The translations under genes and the position numbers were made by a program. From Loxodes magnus (taxonomy: Eukaryota > Ciliophora > Karyorelictea > Loxodida > Loxodidae), in NCBI GenBank assembly GCA_946699065.1, contig CAMPDV010001448.1, forward strand, positions 1 to 64,000: a stretch of DNA of 64,000 bases, written 5' to 3'. Shown here piece by piece: positions 1-11,690 of the stretch. Below the pieces are notes generated by a model. That model was not told the origin of the DNA and searched no databases. It worked only from the letters and a program-made list of their open reading frames with translations. Each line of letters begins with the position of its first letter. Position 1 is the first letter of the stretch.

Positions 1-720
1 ATACATAAGAGAAAAGGATTGAAAATTAAGGCTGTTTAGAAAAAAGACATTTTTGGGGGAAAAAATAGAAAACTAAAAGTGCCAAAACATAAAGAAAACA
101 ACGTATTTTTTTAATTTTAATTTTAATTTTAATATGACCTATATTCGAAAAAGCACCAAATAAATAACACTTTTCTTAGATAATTAATTAGAAGGTATCT
201 AAAACATTTTTTTTAATATTAGATAATATGTCTCAATTCGAAAAATTCCTAAAATAAAGAAATTAAAAAAAATTAAAAAATCGATTTGAAAGAATCTTTA
301 AAAAAAGTTAAACATAAAAGAAGCAAAATTAAATAAAATTAACGATTTTTAAAATAATTGTTTACAATGAAAAAATTGTATATGTAAACATTAAAAAAAC
401 GAAAAAAAAATCGTCAATAAATCTAATAATCAAACACCTTATTTAAAAAAAAACACGAATCTAAAAAATAGCAGATCCATTAAAAAAAATAAAGAAAAAA
501 AAATCTATATGTCAAATCAATAAAAATAAAAAATGTAAAAATTGAAACGAAGAAAAAAAAGATTAAAAAAGTAGTCATAAAAAATAATCAAAAGATCTAG
601 AAAAAGTAAAAAAAAAAAGAAGTATACAAAGAAAAAGAAAATATTAAAAGCAAAAGAACCAAAAATTATGAGAAAAAAATACAGAAAAATACAGAAAAAT
701 ACAGAAAAATACAAAAAAAT
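1..720. repeat. A-rich low-complexity tract with short tandem repeat
   Basis: The plus strand is almost entirely A-runs broken by short T and C steps; any translation is lysine/asparagine-rich low complexity. A 10-bp tandem repeat, unit ATACAGAAAA, runs about 679-712 in roughly four copies, the last degenerate. I see no convincing gene here. Confidence 0.6.
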
Positions 721-820
721 TAAAAAAAATTAAAAAAAAACGTAAATTATATTAACATTTAAAAATATTGAGAATAAAACAAATAAAAATTATTTAAGAA
801 AGATGAGTTATAAAGAATAA

Positions 821-876
821 GCCCGGCTATCTCAGTCAGACTCTTAATTTGGTGGGTTTGAGCCCCACGTTGGGCG
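821..876 (+). pseudogene. Truncated tRNA-Lys(CUU)-like sequence
   Basis: The ends pair as a seven-base acceptor stem (GCCCGGC with GTTGGGC, two G-U pairs). The T arm is intact: GTGGG, a seven-base loop TTTGAGC, then CCCAC. The middle keeps the CTT anticodon context (ACTCTTAAT), but about a dozen bases of D arm and anticodon stem are missing compared with a normal tRNA-Lys, so 56 nt remain. A T-rich run follows directly, like a Pol III terminator. It cannot fold into a normal cloverleaf and is best read as a tRNA pseudogene or the head of a tRNA-derived element. Confidence 0.6.
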
Positions 877-902
877 TTTTTATTTTTATCAGTTAATAAA
901 AA

Positions 903-966
903 GATAATATGAAGACTTGAACTCGGGACTTTCGAGTTATAGTAGAATATTCTAACCACTGGACAT
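903..966 (-). pseudogene. Second degenerate tRNA-like sequence, opposite strand
   Basis: On the minus strand CCAGTGGTTAGAATA resembles a D arm and CGAGTTCAAGTC resembles a T loop, with a plausible anticodon arm between them. The stems contain mismatches and no sensible anticodon emerges. It lies back to back with the tRNA-Lys fragment at 821-876. Confidence 0.3.
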
Positions 967-1503
967 TTGAATCTTTTTAGTGCAAAATTATTTCATATGA
1001 GTATCTATAAGGATGTTATTTTTAAAAACAGCAAACTTAGTCATTTTAGTAGTTGCTATAAACTTGAAATCATAAGTTTTGAAGGCATATTTAAAATGCT
1101 CTAATATTTTTAAAAATATTTTCAAATAACATTTATTTAACTAAGATTTTGGTCTAAAAAAAATTTGTAAAAAAAAGATTTAATCTCAGAATATTTCCTG
1201 CCATATACAGTCATCTTTAACTTCCTAAAAAGTAAAAAAGTTTAATATAGTTAAAAATAAGCACATCTTTATGGCCCGTTTTCTTTTGGTATAACTATTA
1301 CAATGTTTAAGTTGTAAAACTGGTTCAAATATATACAATTTAGTTAAAAAAATATGTGAATATACTTGAGTAATGAAAATCAGTCGTAAAAGTTAGTGTA
1401 GGGTAGAATAAAGTTGACATAGAAACATAAGTTTCTACTATGTGATTGAATGCAAAATTAGTTATTCCAATCTTATCTTCAGGTTTTTACCATTAGTGAT
1501 GAA

Positions 1504-1993
1504 ATGAATGCCCGTAACGATTTAAAAATTAGATATTATGTGATGCTCTATGCTATGTATACCACCAAAGTTCAAAACCTAGCATCCATAACAAAATATA
1601 CGAATGACAGACTAAAAATATGTGTGACCCGTAGTGACTTTCGTTATACCCTATAAGATAGTCCAATCGATGAACGTTTGCATCAAAGATAAAACCAAAA
1701 TATTGACTGAAATAGACTTTATTCACTTTTTGAAACTATCGTTAGATATATCTTTATCTAAAACTTTAATAATGATATATAGGAAAGCAGTGATCGACGA
1801 TATTGAAGCCAAGTCAACGATCCAATAAATGAGTCACATTGCCCAAGGAGAAGATACTTTAAAACAGTTGATATTCTGTGCTATCTACTTTATATCTTCT
1901 TAATTAGATATTTCTGGATTTTTATAAATTCCAATAAGATACAATGAGAGGAATACACTTGTGATCCACAGGTAATCAGTCTTCTTCTTCTGA
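1504..1993 (+). CDS. Unrecognised 152-residue protein with one short intron
   Basis: Model: exons 1504-1630 and 1662-1993, TGA stop. The 31-nt gap 1631-1661 begins GTAGTG and ends GATAG; removing it joins two differently framed coding stretches, and the total becomes a multiple of three. A 40-nt intron starting nine bases earlier would also restore frame. Codons are strongly G-first. The protein starts MNARNDLKIRYYVML and continues with a helical, mixed hydrophobic region (IDFIHFLKLSLDISL). The frame extends upstream of the chosen ATG past a possible acceptor (TCTTCAG near 1482), so an earlier exon may exist. I do not recognise the family. Confidence 0.55.
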
Positions 1994-2549
1994 ATTTTCA
2001 TATTTGATTATAAATAGAGTGATATACCGATTTAGGTGGATCCACGCTAATAAATTTTTTAATTTTATTGGCTCGAAGCTAAATGTAGGCGGATACTCGT
2101 TAGAGGCTTTCCTTTTAATGAAAATAGTTAAATTAATAGTATTAAATATTTAAAAAGTCTTTAAAATAAAAATAATAAAATGACACTTAAAAAAATAAAC
2201 ATCATATGCATTAAAGCTATTCAAATGCATGAGCATAAAACCCTTTTTCCCATCAAATACTATATCATAAACTTATTGATCATATTCCATTATCTTTAAT
2301 AGCCTTCTTACTGAAATTACTTTTAATAGCTTAGACCATATAGCATTCTTTATACCTTTTTCATAATCCAAGAGACAATTTAATTTGTTTCGTTTTATTT
2401 TAATTAAAGTATATATTTAAAGGATTAAAAGTAATAAAAAACTGAAAGTATTTAGTTTTGTCTACTTTGGAAAGTTAAATCTAGTTGGGTTGAAATTGCT
2501 TCATCCAAATAAGTTAAACTTCTATATTAACTTTTCTAGATAAGCAGTA

Positions 2550-3130
2550 TACTAGAATTCATTCATTACTATTAGGATTCAGGTGAGATTGGAAATAGAG
2601 GAGGTTAATTCCAAAACAGTCTGTAGTATAATTGATTTGTAAAAGGGTACGCTACAATGAGGAGTTTAATCTAGCAGTAAAAAGATACTAAGAAACTTTC
2701 TTTAAAAGGGAAGAAAAAAGCAAAAAAAAAATCTAAGCTATAAGATTTAAGGATTAATGGAACATGTATATCATTTACTTACCTAATAAGTAGAATCTGG
2801 AGCTTAAAACGAAAAGCATTTGATAGATTTATTTTAAAGCTTTTCGTAAAAGAAAATAGACAACTTCATATTATTCTTTTTTAGAAGATTTACAATATTG
2901 AGGCTAGGAAGTAGATTTACCCTTAATTTAGCTGCTTGCTTATATGAATCAATTAAGATAGTTAAGTTGTTGGTTCAGTTTCTTTCAGCTTATCTAATTA
3001 AAAAATTTATGTTAAAGAAAGAAAAACTAAGTGTAAGAGCAGGAAACTATTTATCAATGAGCAATAAATTGAAACGATCAGAGAAGAAAGCAAGCTCAAA
3101 CTTCCAAAAAACAACTTTAAAGTACTAGCC
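2550..3130 (+). CDS. Unrecognised lysine-rich coding region, ends uncertain
   Basis: One frame, with codons beginning at 2583, shows G-first codons throughout, for example VRLEIEEVNSKTVCSIIDL early, MEHVYHLLTQQVESGAQNEK from an in-frame ATG at 2757, and a basic serine/lysine-rich tail (SNKLKRSEKKASSNFQKTT). It contains an internal TGA (codon 2658) read as Trp and several TAA/TAG read as Gln. No in-frame TGA is found soon after 3130, so the end is not fixed. A second frame looks partly plausible between 2580 and 2800, so an intron or frameshift is possible. Confidence 0.45.
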
Positions 3131-3411
3131 TTAGAGTTAATAAATTAATTAAAGTATTTAATTGATTATTTATTATATTGGAGCATTACTAGTTAATTAA
3201 TAAATTATTAAGATTACTAGACTCAGTATCTTTAATTAAAGATAATTTAATTCTGTATAATACTTCTTATTTATTATCTTAATAAACTAACAAGATACTT
3301 TAAACCTTTAAGTATACAATATATTTCATTCTAAGCTTTTATTTACAAGAGATTTGCTAATAAGTATCATTAAACTAATTTAAAAATAAAATTTAGCTTT
3401 AATGCTTTTTT

Positions 3412-3900
3412 ATGGTAGTTAATATTTTAGGTTTATTTTAGCTTAGAGATATAAGGAAAATCAAAATAGAGTAAAAAGATCTAAATTAAGAAAAGGGAAG
3501 TTAAGCAGATAGAGTTTTAAAAGATTTGATAGATAATGTTTTCAAGAGACTAAAGTATGAATGTTGTTGTAATTTGGGGTTTAAATTTATGCCTATTGAA
3601 TAGTGTAGTGAATGAAGCAGCAAATTCAATCTAAGATATTGCAAAGTTGGAGAAAAAGACAGCAATTTTTTAATTCCTAAGAATATAAAAAATAAACGAA
3701 TCTGAATATTTTTGATTTAAGATAATCAAGAAATTGAAAAACTTAAAGAGTGTGTACAATTATGCTACTTTGAGAATTTAAATCTCAAATTATTGCATGA
3801 ATATTTCAATCTAAATTTTATAAAGGCCATTGGATACTTGTAGTTCTAGAAGGATTTACAATTTTTTGTTTTTTCAAAAGGATAATTCTTAGATTTATAA
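3412..3900 (+). CDS. Unrecognised cysteine-containing protein, about 160 residues
   Basis: Open from ATG 3412 (MVVNILGLFQLRDIRKIKIE). It has two internal TGA codons read as Trp (SEW and RIW contexts) and a cluster of cysteines (YECCCNLGFKF, then CSEWSSKFNLRYCKVGEKD). Codons are G-first. The end given is a TAA at 3898-3900, after which coding character fades; if only TGA terminates, the next in-frame one is at 4246, deep inside the opposing gene. It overlaps the convergent minus-strand gene ending at 3874 by about 26 bp. The family is unknown. Confidence 0.55.
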
Positions 3901-4419
3901 GTTCAAAGTAGACATTTTGGCAACCACTTTAGACATGTACATTTCTCATTTAATCGCAGCTTTTTATTTAAGAATTTGATTAATTAAATTTTAGTGACTT
4001 CTTTTTTATTCATTTAGAAACACTGGAATTCTATAATTATTAAATTCTTCTGTAAAACTTTTGTTATTTTATTTTATCTTAAGAAAAACTTGCTAAACCA
4101 CGCTCAATATCCAATCTGTAACTACTTGAAAGCTTAAATATTTTTTGAAAATCAAGCATGCCTTTTGGTTGCAATTGATTATTTTAATTTATTCAGAAAA
4201 AAATTGTAATTTAGCGGCTATTTCATTCTAGTTCGTAAGTGATAGTCTTGAATCTTTTAATTAATAAGCTTCAATTTAAGATTTAAAACTCTTATCTTGT
4301 AGGTTTTATTTTTTCTCACTTTCATTATGTCTATTTAAGTCCTTTCTTATTACTACTAAAGACTGTATTCTTTTTAAATTTTATAACTAAAGTCAACTAG
4401 AATTTCTTGTGACATTCAT
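3874..4419 (-). CDS. Unrecognised 181-residue protein, complete TGA-terminated ORF
   Basis: From ATG (4419-4417) to TGA (3876-3874) the length is exactly 182 codons. Internal TGA codons read as Trp occur in NSSWLQLQ and IKWEMYM, so the same gene uses TGA as sense and as stop. Codons are strongly G-first. The N-terminus is MNVTRNSSWLQLQNLKRIQ, followed by a Lys/Gln-rich helical region (SEKKQNLQDKSFKSQIEAY) and a mixed C-terminal half (VVTDWILSVVQQVFLKI). It is convergent with the 3412 gene and its start lies at the edge of repeat unit A1. No family recognised. Confidence 0.65.
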
Positions 4420-5742
4420 TTTAGTTTTAAATAACTTATACTAGCTATATAATACTTATATTATCTCATACTACAAAGAAGCATGTTATGTTAAGTTTAC
4501 TCTTTCTATTAATTCAGAAAATAATAATAGAATATATTTAAAATATGTTTTTTTTCTTAAAAAAACTTATAATTTTATTAATATCAAACAACTTATTTTA
4601 ATAAAGAGAGTATTAATAGTGATAACTATGCTTTTTAGATTTGTATATAATAATAGAATTAAGTTTTTATCTTTAAATAATCTAGAATAATTTAGGTATT
4701 ATTAATTAGAAATGATAATTACAAAAATAACATAAATAATAAATATAATATTAGTTTGCTATAAAAAGAGAAAGTTATCTAAATGTATTAATTATAACTA
4801 ATCTAATATCTTTATTAATTAAAGAGAAATTAATTAATAACTAATAAAGCTAAAAGGATAAAATATTAAGTATTTAATAGACATAATTAAACATATTAAA
4901 GCTTATTTTAATAAAATTAAATATTACTATTTAATAATTGTAAGATAAAATTAGTGATACACCATTTCTAGTTAGTTTAAATATTTACTTTCTACTACTT
5001 ATATTTATTACATTTATATAACTTACTTAGAATCAACATTAAAATAAATTATATTAGTTTATTATTATAAGAGATACCTTTATAAATAAAAAGTTTTAAT
5101 GAAATAGTAGTAAGAAAGTGGACAATTAAAAGAATTTATCTTATAAATACTAAAAATTTTTTTTTTTTTAATAATTTGATGTTTTTTAATCTCTATTCAA
5201 ACTAATTAATAAGAAACTTATTTTATTTCCTTTTTTCCTTTTTTCCTTTTTTTTAATTAGTAAAACGCTTAATGAAATAATTTTTTGATTAAATGTAAGT
5301 GAAAAATAATAATTAATAACAATAGTTTTTTAAAAAATGGTAATATTTTATTTATCATTTATAAGGGTCTACAACGAAATAAGGTTTATTTATTAAGAGT
5401 CTTTGATTTAAAGCACAAATAAGTTGTAATTAATAAATGCATATTAAAGTTATTATAATAAGGATATAATTCTTCGTTATAAAACTTTTGATATAATAAT
5501 TTATCCTTTTATTTAAAAGTAAAAAAATATAAAATAATTAAAATTGAAAAAGTTTGTACACTATTAGTTTAATATCTCGTCTTGTTTTAAGACAAAATAG
5601 AATTAATAAATCAATGTTTTAGAAGATATTTTTAAATATGCTTAATAAATAATTTAATTGTTTAATTTTATTGAAATTAAATCAGTAAAATTTATTGAGC
5701 TATTTTAATTAAATATTTATTGAAGTAAGTTATAAAAAATAA

Positions 5743-6826
5743 ATGGAGAAAAATTAAATGGAGAAAAAAGAAAAGCAATTTACTAAAAGTATTTTTTTAA
5801 GAAAACTCTTAAGAGTGAGAAGCCACATTTTAGGGAAAATATCTCTACTTCATTTTAAGTATGAAATTCTGCCTAACTTATGCTACTAAAAGCTTATAAA
5901 TAAGATCAGTTATGACCAAAGTAAAGGTATTTCTTTAATATTTTTTAGACTAAATCATTACTGACACTTCAGCTGTGTTATTGGTAGCCATATCAATTGA
6001 CCTGAATTGAATTGTATCAGGTTCAGGATATCCTGAATGTTCGATAAGGATCTGGAACTTCCAGACAGGTGCTCTCATAAGAACTATAACAGGACATACT
6101 GATTATGTTAACTCGGTAGTGATCTCCCCAGACTCTAGCTATATAGTATCGGGATCTGAAGACACAACTATAAAGATCTGAAACTTATAGACTGGTGCTC
6201 TCCAAAGAACTTTAACTGGTCATACTTCTACTGTTTGATCGGTAGTAATTTCCCCTGACTCTAGCTATATTGTATCGGGATCTTATGACACTACTATAAA
6301 GATCTGAAATTTCCACAATGGTGCTCTCCAAAGAACTATAACGGGACATACTTCTATAGTTAGATCGGTAGTAATCTCCTATGACTCTAGATATATTATA
6401 TCGGGATCTGAAGATACAACTATAAAGATTTGGGATTTCTAGACTGGTCAGATTGTGCGAACTCTTACTGGGCATTCAGACTCAGTTAGATCGGTGATAG
6501 TGTCTAAGGATAATAGGTATATAATATCAGGTTCTGTTGACAGTACTATTAAGATATGGGATTTCTCTTCTGGTTAGTGTATTCGTACTCTTTAAGGTCA
6601 TGCAGGTGGTGTACCAAGTATTCAGTTAAGTTTTGATTCAAGTGTAATATTTTCTGGTTCAAGGGATAAAACAATCAAGATCTGGAACTTTGATAGGGGT
6701 GAGTGTATATAGACTTTACAAGGGCATGCAAGAGGAATATATTCTATAGCATTGAGTATTGATAATAGATGGTTGATATCGGGAGGATATGACAAGACGA
6801 TAAGAAAGTGGTGGGTTTCGAGTTGA
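5743..6826 (+). CDS. WD40 gene 1: 351-residue seven-bladed propeller protein
   Basis: Exons 5743-5920 and 5949-6826 with a 28-nt intron (starts GTAAAGG, ends TTTTTTAG) that splits an Asn codon. An in-frame ATG at 5758 is an alternative start. The first 59 residues form a basic helical N-terminus (SIFLRKLLR, KISLLHFKYEILP). Seven WD40 blades follow, typically TGH..V.SVVISPDSSYIVSGS.D.TIKIWN. The blade Trp is TGG in some blades and TGA in others, Gln is often TAA or TAG, and the frame ends at TGA after RKWWVSS. This copy lacks one codon in blade 1 (ITDTS instead of ITGHTS). A protein-interaction scaffold or recognition surface is the family expectation; the partner is unknown. Confidence 0.85.
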
Positions 6827-7334
6827 GTAACTTATGATTTGACTTAATTTAATTTTACGATTAAAGATATAAGATATAAGATATTGGTGATGCATTTAAA
6901 TGAATGTTTAATGTTAATAATATTTTAGTTTTATGAAGTGTTTGTTTTTTATTTATTTATTTAAAATTTGTATATTCTTAAATATTCTTGGTTTAAAATA
7001 AAGGTTGAGTAAATAATATAGGTTATTAAATTAGTGAGGTATGTTGATTTAAAGTGGGTAATGTTTAAAAATATAAAAATATAATTTTGTTAAATGAAGA
7101 TGTATAATAAATTTAAGTTTAATTTTATTCTATAAAACTTTATAGATTTATTTTTAGATTTTGTAAAAATTTAAAGTTAAGCAAAAATTTTAATTTTTTT
7201 TGTGAAGTAATTAAAATATTATTTATAAGGTTAAAGTTAGTTTATAATTCTGATTATTATTATAATTAATTAAAATTAATTATTAGTTATTTATTATAAT
7301 TATTAATTTTAATATTTAAGTTTAATATTTTTAG

Positions 7335-8135
7335 TTTCCGATTGGAAAATTAATTTTTCTGATGGTAAGTTTTTATTTTTCAATTTTCGAGTATGGATTT
7401 CATGAAAATAAAAAAATTTGTTTCTTGCTCAGCGTTTTACACTACCAAAGATTTTTGGAACGGAATAAATTTAATTATTTCGGGATAAAAATTCTGAATA
7501 GTAATAATTTTTTTATTTTGGAATAAAAAATTTTAAAATTGGAATAAAAATTTTGAAAGTAGTTTTTAAAAAAGTTTTTAAAATTTCTTAGAAAAGCGTT
7601 TCTAAAATAATTTTGAAAATAGTTATCTAAAATCGTTTTGGAAATAAAATTTGGAAACTAATTTTAAAAATCTTTGAATTGATTTTAAGGAATTTTTTTA
7701 AAAAATTTTTTTTGATAAATATTTCTGGGACGGGATACATTTTTTTTAATATGTAAAAAAGGGGATTTTTTTTAATAGAATTAAACTAAAAAAATTTGAA
7801 TTTTTGGATGCTAATTTAATTTTTTAAGTTATATGTTAATAAATATAATTAAATATGTTTATTCTTGTGTTTAAGTTCAATAATAAATTTTAATTTTAAT
7901 GTTTAATATGTTTCGTTTTCGATTGGAAAATAAAATTTTCTGATATTAAGTTTTTTATTTATCATTATCTTTCAATTTTAGAGTTTAAATTTCATGAAAA
8001 CAAAAAATTTGTTTCTTGCTCAGCGTTTTACACTACCAAAGATTTCTGGGATGGAATAAATTTTTTGATTTCGGGATAAAAAATCCTAAATAGGAATAAA
8101 ATTTCAAGAAAAAATTCCAAATATAAACAATTTTT
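7335..8135 (+). pseudogene. Two degenerate copies of a repeated small ORF
   Basis: Two versions of the same short protein-like stretch occur about 570 bp apart: one near 7335-7560 (EYGFHENKKICFLLSVLHYQ) and one near 7905-8135 (EFKFHENKKFVSCSAFYTTK). Both correspond to the intact small ORFs at 27964 and 63504, but here frameshifts separate the HENKKFV part from the following HYQRF part. A further degenerate relative may lie at 8400-8640. Function unknown; each WD40 unit with a full downstream flank carries it. Confidence 0.45.
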
Positions 8136-8688
8136 GAGAAAAAAATAGGAATTAAAAAAAATTGTATATTAAAATAGAATTTGGAAATTTTTTTTGTTGA
8201 AATGGTATTTTGTAAAAATAAAATCATTTTTTTGTTTTTGGGAAATTTTTTTATTTGAAAAATTTTTAGCAAAATTTTTTTGTTTTTGATTTAAAAATAT
8301 ATTTAAATAAGGTAAATTATTTTTGAAATGATAAAAAAAATTATTGCTTATGCTTTGGAAAAAAATACAATTTTTAATTTTTAAATTCTTTTCGAGTAAA
8401 TGAAAAAACTCGCTTCAAAAATTTTTAATATTATAAGAGTTTACTTAAATGAAAAGGATCTCAAGAAAAAAGGAGATATAATAAAATAAACCATGAAATT
8501 GTGAAAAATTATCCTTTTTTCGCTCTGAGTTATTCGCTACAAAAGATTTTCGGGATGGATAAATTCTTTTCTTAAAGGGATAGAATTTTAAAAGATTTGA
8601 AAAGTTTTCTAAATAACCTTTAAGAAGTAATTATAAAAAATAAATGACAATTTTAGGAAGAAATAAAATCAGTAAAAACAATTTTTCT

Positions 8689-9005
8689 TTTTTTAATTAA
8701 TTTCAACTAAAAAGGTTTTGGACCGGAAACTCCTTTCCGATTGCAAGACCCGACGCTCTCTTTTTATGGAATAACAGGGATATCCTGTTGTGCTCCAGGC
8801 ACAGCTGATAGGGAGCTCCATCGCTATGAGCAGCCAGGCTTCAAGCCCCTACCAAGAGCGGATAATCTCAAAGGCAGTTTTCCCTTCAGAAAATGACTCT
8901 GAGTAGGGACTTCCTCAGCGACAGGAAATGAACTTGTTCCTAGCCATAAAACCAGAAAGTGTTGTCACGAAGGTCATTCTCAGCTCCCACCATCTTTTCA
9001 ATTAT
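8689..9005 (-). mobile_element. SINE-like GC-rich element, copy 1
   Basis: A 317-bp GC-richer island in AT-rich DNA, flanked by the 14-bp direct repeat AAAACAATTTTTCT (8675-8688 and 9006-9019). The homologous place in unit A2 (near 28712) holds a single uninterrupted, slightly diverged target. On the minus strand it starts ATAATTGAAAAGATGGTGGG and ends with TTAGTTGAAATTAATT plus an A-run. The long variable target duplication, the A-rich 3' end and the absence of inverted ends point to target-primed insertion rather than a DNA transposon. GGGGCTTGAAGCC inside it is a weak B-box look-alike. Confidence 0.75.
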
Positions 9006-9323
9006 AAAACAATTTTTCTATAAGAATGCTTAAAACTAACTTTTTAATAGATATTGCGAATTTAAAAAAATAACTAATATGAAAAGAGCTAAAAAATCTC
9101 TTTATAAAAATATGATCAATCAAATAGAAAAAATTAGGTACAATACATCTGTAATAATAAATTTTAGGCCAATTTACAAAGAATCTAAAAAAAGTAATTA
9201 AACAAGGATCTAAATAATATATCTAACCTAACTATATAAAATATAGAAACAAAAATTTATTAATCAAGTTTAAAAATATTCTGCTTTATTATAATAATTA
9301 GAAAAACATTAAAAATCGAAAAG

Positions 9324-9494
9324 ATGAATAAAAGAGTTTTGAAAAGAGCTTACTACGACTAACTATCTGTTTTTAGTTTGCAAAAATATGTTAATTTAGA
9401 AGAGAAAAACGAGTTTTTTAGAAAAATTGCTATATTAAGTATTTTTTCTCATTTCGTAATATTAAAAGAGTAGCTTTAAAGATAAGCTTTCTGA
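9324..9494 (+). CDS. Possible small ORF, 56 residues, conserved in unit A2
   Basis: ATG 9324 to TGA 9494, starting MNKRVLKRAYYDQLSVFSLQ, with G-first codons. The matching start at 29034 in unit A2 keeps the first 15-20 residues nearly unchanged and then diverges with indels. It could equally be an exon or the decayed 5' part of the retroelement whose remnant starts near 10490. No family recognised. Confidence 0.35.
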
Positions 9495-10489
9495 TTTAAA
9501 GCAACTTGAATATATCTACTATGTATATAGAAAATTGATTTTATTTATTAATCTTAAAATTTGAATTTCTATTGAAGCTATTTTATTAAAGTTGAAAGCT
9601 TTGCTAAAAAAATTGATTGGTTATTTAACATAAAAAACATTTGCTAGTAAACTATATAAATAATTTGAATATATGCAAAATAATAAAAATCTTCACTTTC
9701 TTGTAAAGTATCTTATATTTCCATCTAAAATAAGAATAAAATTATATTCTAATATTAAATAATAAGAATTAGCAAAATGAAAGTGTAAATAATTAAGAAT
9801 TCAATATAGTTTTCATTATATCAAAAAAGGTTAAAAGAAAAGCTTTAATCTTTTGTATTAATTAAAATAATATACAAAGTGTAAGTTAATAACTATTATA
9901 ATTATATCTATAAAAAATGGGAAATATTAATATAAAAAGAAACATTTATAGCATAATAAAAATCAAAGTTTCTACTAAGCCGATAATGCTAATAGTACAC
10001 AATTTCATAAATAACCTTAAAATTGAGCTATTTTTGTTATATGCTAAATTATTAGACAACTAAATTATAATTTATAATTTAAGCATTCCTTTAATAAATG
10101 TTTGATTTATTATACAATATAGTATTTTTTAATTTAAGATACTAAATATTCATAGACATAAAAACATTTAAAGTGGTTTAATAAATAGGATTTTTAAAAG
10201 ATTAAGCACTTATTTAAATTTAAAATATCTTATCAAGAAATTAAATTAAAATGTTTTCATATTCATTTTCTAATTAAAAATAGTCATTATTTATTGTTCA
10301 CTGATCTATTTTATTTATATTTTAAAGATTGTAATTATATTTATTCATAAAGTATAATATCAACTAAAAATTGCTAGATTATTTAAAGATAAAAACTTAA
10401 TTCTTAAAATAATTCTTTAATAAGATAAACAGTAATAAGATTTTATTATAGCTTAAAAAGAAAATTTTTTCTTACAAATTGATTTATAA

Positions 10490-11690
10490 AACAAAACTTA
10501 ATTTTATATGAGATTAATTGAAGATGTGCAAGAATTGGAGGAAATATAAAATAAATAGGTTATAAGATGCAATATATCGTCAAAAATATTTAGAATATTT
10601 TCCTGCAAACTTATCTAGAATTCTTTTAGATAGATTAAGATAATCTTGAAGTTTAATATAAATTTATCAAAAATAACATATAATACAATGTTGATTAAAC
10701 ATTAGGATCCTTTATTCCAGACAAGTTATAACAAATTTCCTCGAGATTTTATTAAGAAATATGCAGGTCTAAAAGGGCTAACTTAGTATATAAAGAAGCA
10801 TACATTATATCTGGAAGAATAAACAAATAAGTAACTAATTTTCATGAAAAAGTGAAACGACATTCTGAATAACTTCAAGTCTAATTTGTGAAAGTTTGAA
10901 AAAAAAAGCAAAAAAGAAACTTTTACTTCTAAATGGAGATGCTAAAGAAATATTTTCATATACTAAGAAAATTAAAAAGCCTAAAAAATAAATTAAATGA
11001 ATTTTAATTCTAAGATTAGTATAAATTAAAATTTTTTTACTAAATATATAAGAGACAAAATACAATAATATTTCTATAATACAGCTACTCAAAAGTTTAA
11101 GAGAATGAAAATAGCTAAAATATATACTAAGCAGTTTAGTAATCTTAACCAATTTTTAGTAATTACTTACACTAAGTTGAACAAATAATTTAGACAAGAA
11201 ATTATCAGTATATATAAGCTTAGAATCCAATCTTATAATTTTCGAAAATATCTTTAAGCTTGTCATTATCCTATTGATAATCCCTACTGTATGTGTAGAG
11301 AGTATGATACATTTGAGCACATTTTTAAATGCATATACTATTCTAATATAAGAGATTGACTATCGTAAAAGATTGTGAATTATGACTTAAGATGCTTTAT
11401 ATTATATGATTAAGGACTTATAAACTTCTTTCCTAAGTCTTATTTGGGATATTTAGATTTATAAATAAAAGTATTTCACAAGAAACTTATATCAAGAAGA
11501 TTAGAATTATTAGAAATGGAAAAAGTAAAAAAGGAAGAAATAAAAGAGAGACTATAACAAGAGTAATTAAAAATTGATGAGATCAAGATTATAATTAAAA
11601 AGCATTAAAAACATTTACTAATGTCTATAATTGAAGGAAGCAATTCATGCAGTTATAGATGTCAAAAAACTCTTTTAATTTAAAATTTAA
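10490..11690 (+). pseudogene. 3' remnant of a second non-LTR retrotransposon (family B)
   Basis: This corresponds to 30540-32960 but lacks about 1.2 kb that encode the reverse transcriptase core, lost between about 11005 and 11010 relative to the other copy. What remains is the pre-RT linker (LNGDAKEIFSYTKKIKKPK) and the C-terminal zinc motif. That motif is PYCMCREYDTFEHIFKC (Cys 11288, Cys 11294, His 11318, Cys 11330), the C-x-C-x7-H-x3-C finger also seen at the end of the element at 47305. The C-terminus continues to about 11690 with a charged helical tail. Frameshifts are present; it is a dead fragment. Confidence 0.7.

Noticed and set aside
6212..6475. Minus-strand stop-free ORF within WD40 gene 1, and a similar one at 62386-62586
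   Set aside because: These are antisense shadows of the repetitive WD40 coding strand; the plus strand encodes recognisable blades.
5743..6826. Full NLR/HET-type gene (NACHT plus WD40)
   Set aside because: The N-terminal region is only about 59 residues and has no P-loop NTPase motifs; a complete propeller alone follows.
8760..8790. Sequences resembling the I-SceI homing site (AACAGGGATATCC; also AACAGGGATAATA near 38570)
   Set aside because: Only partial matches to the 18-bp site, one of them inside a SINE-like element; no homing endonuclease gene nearby.
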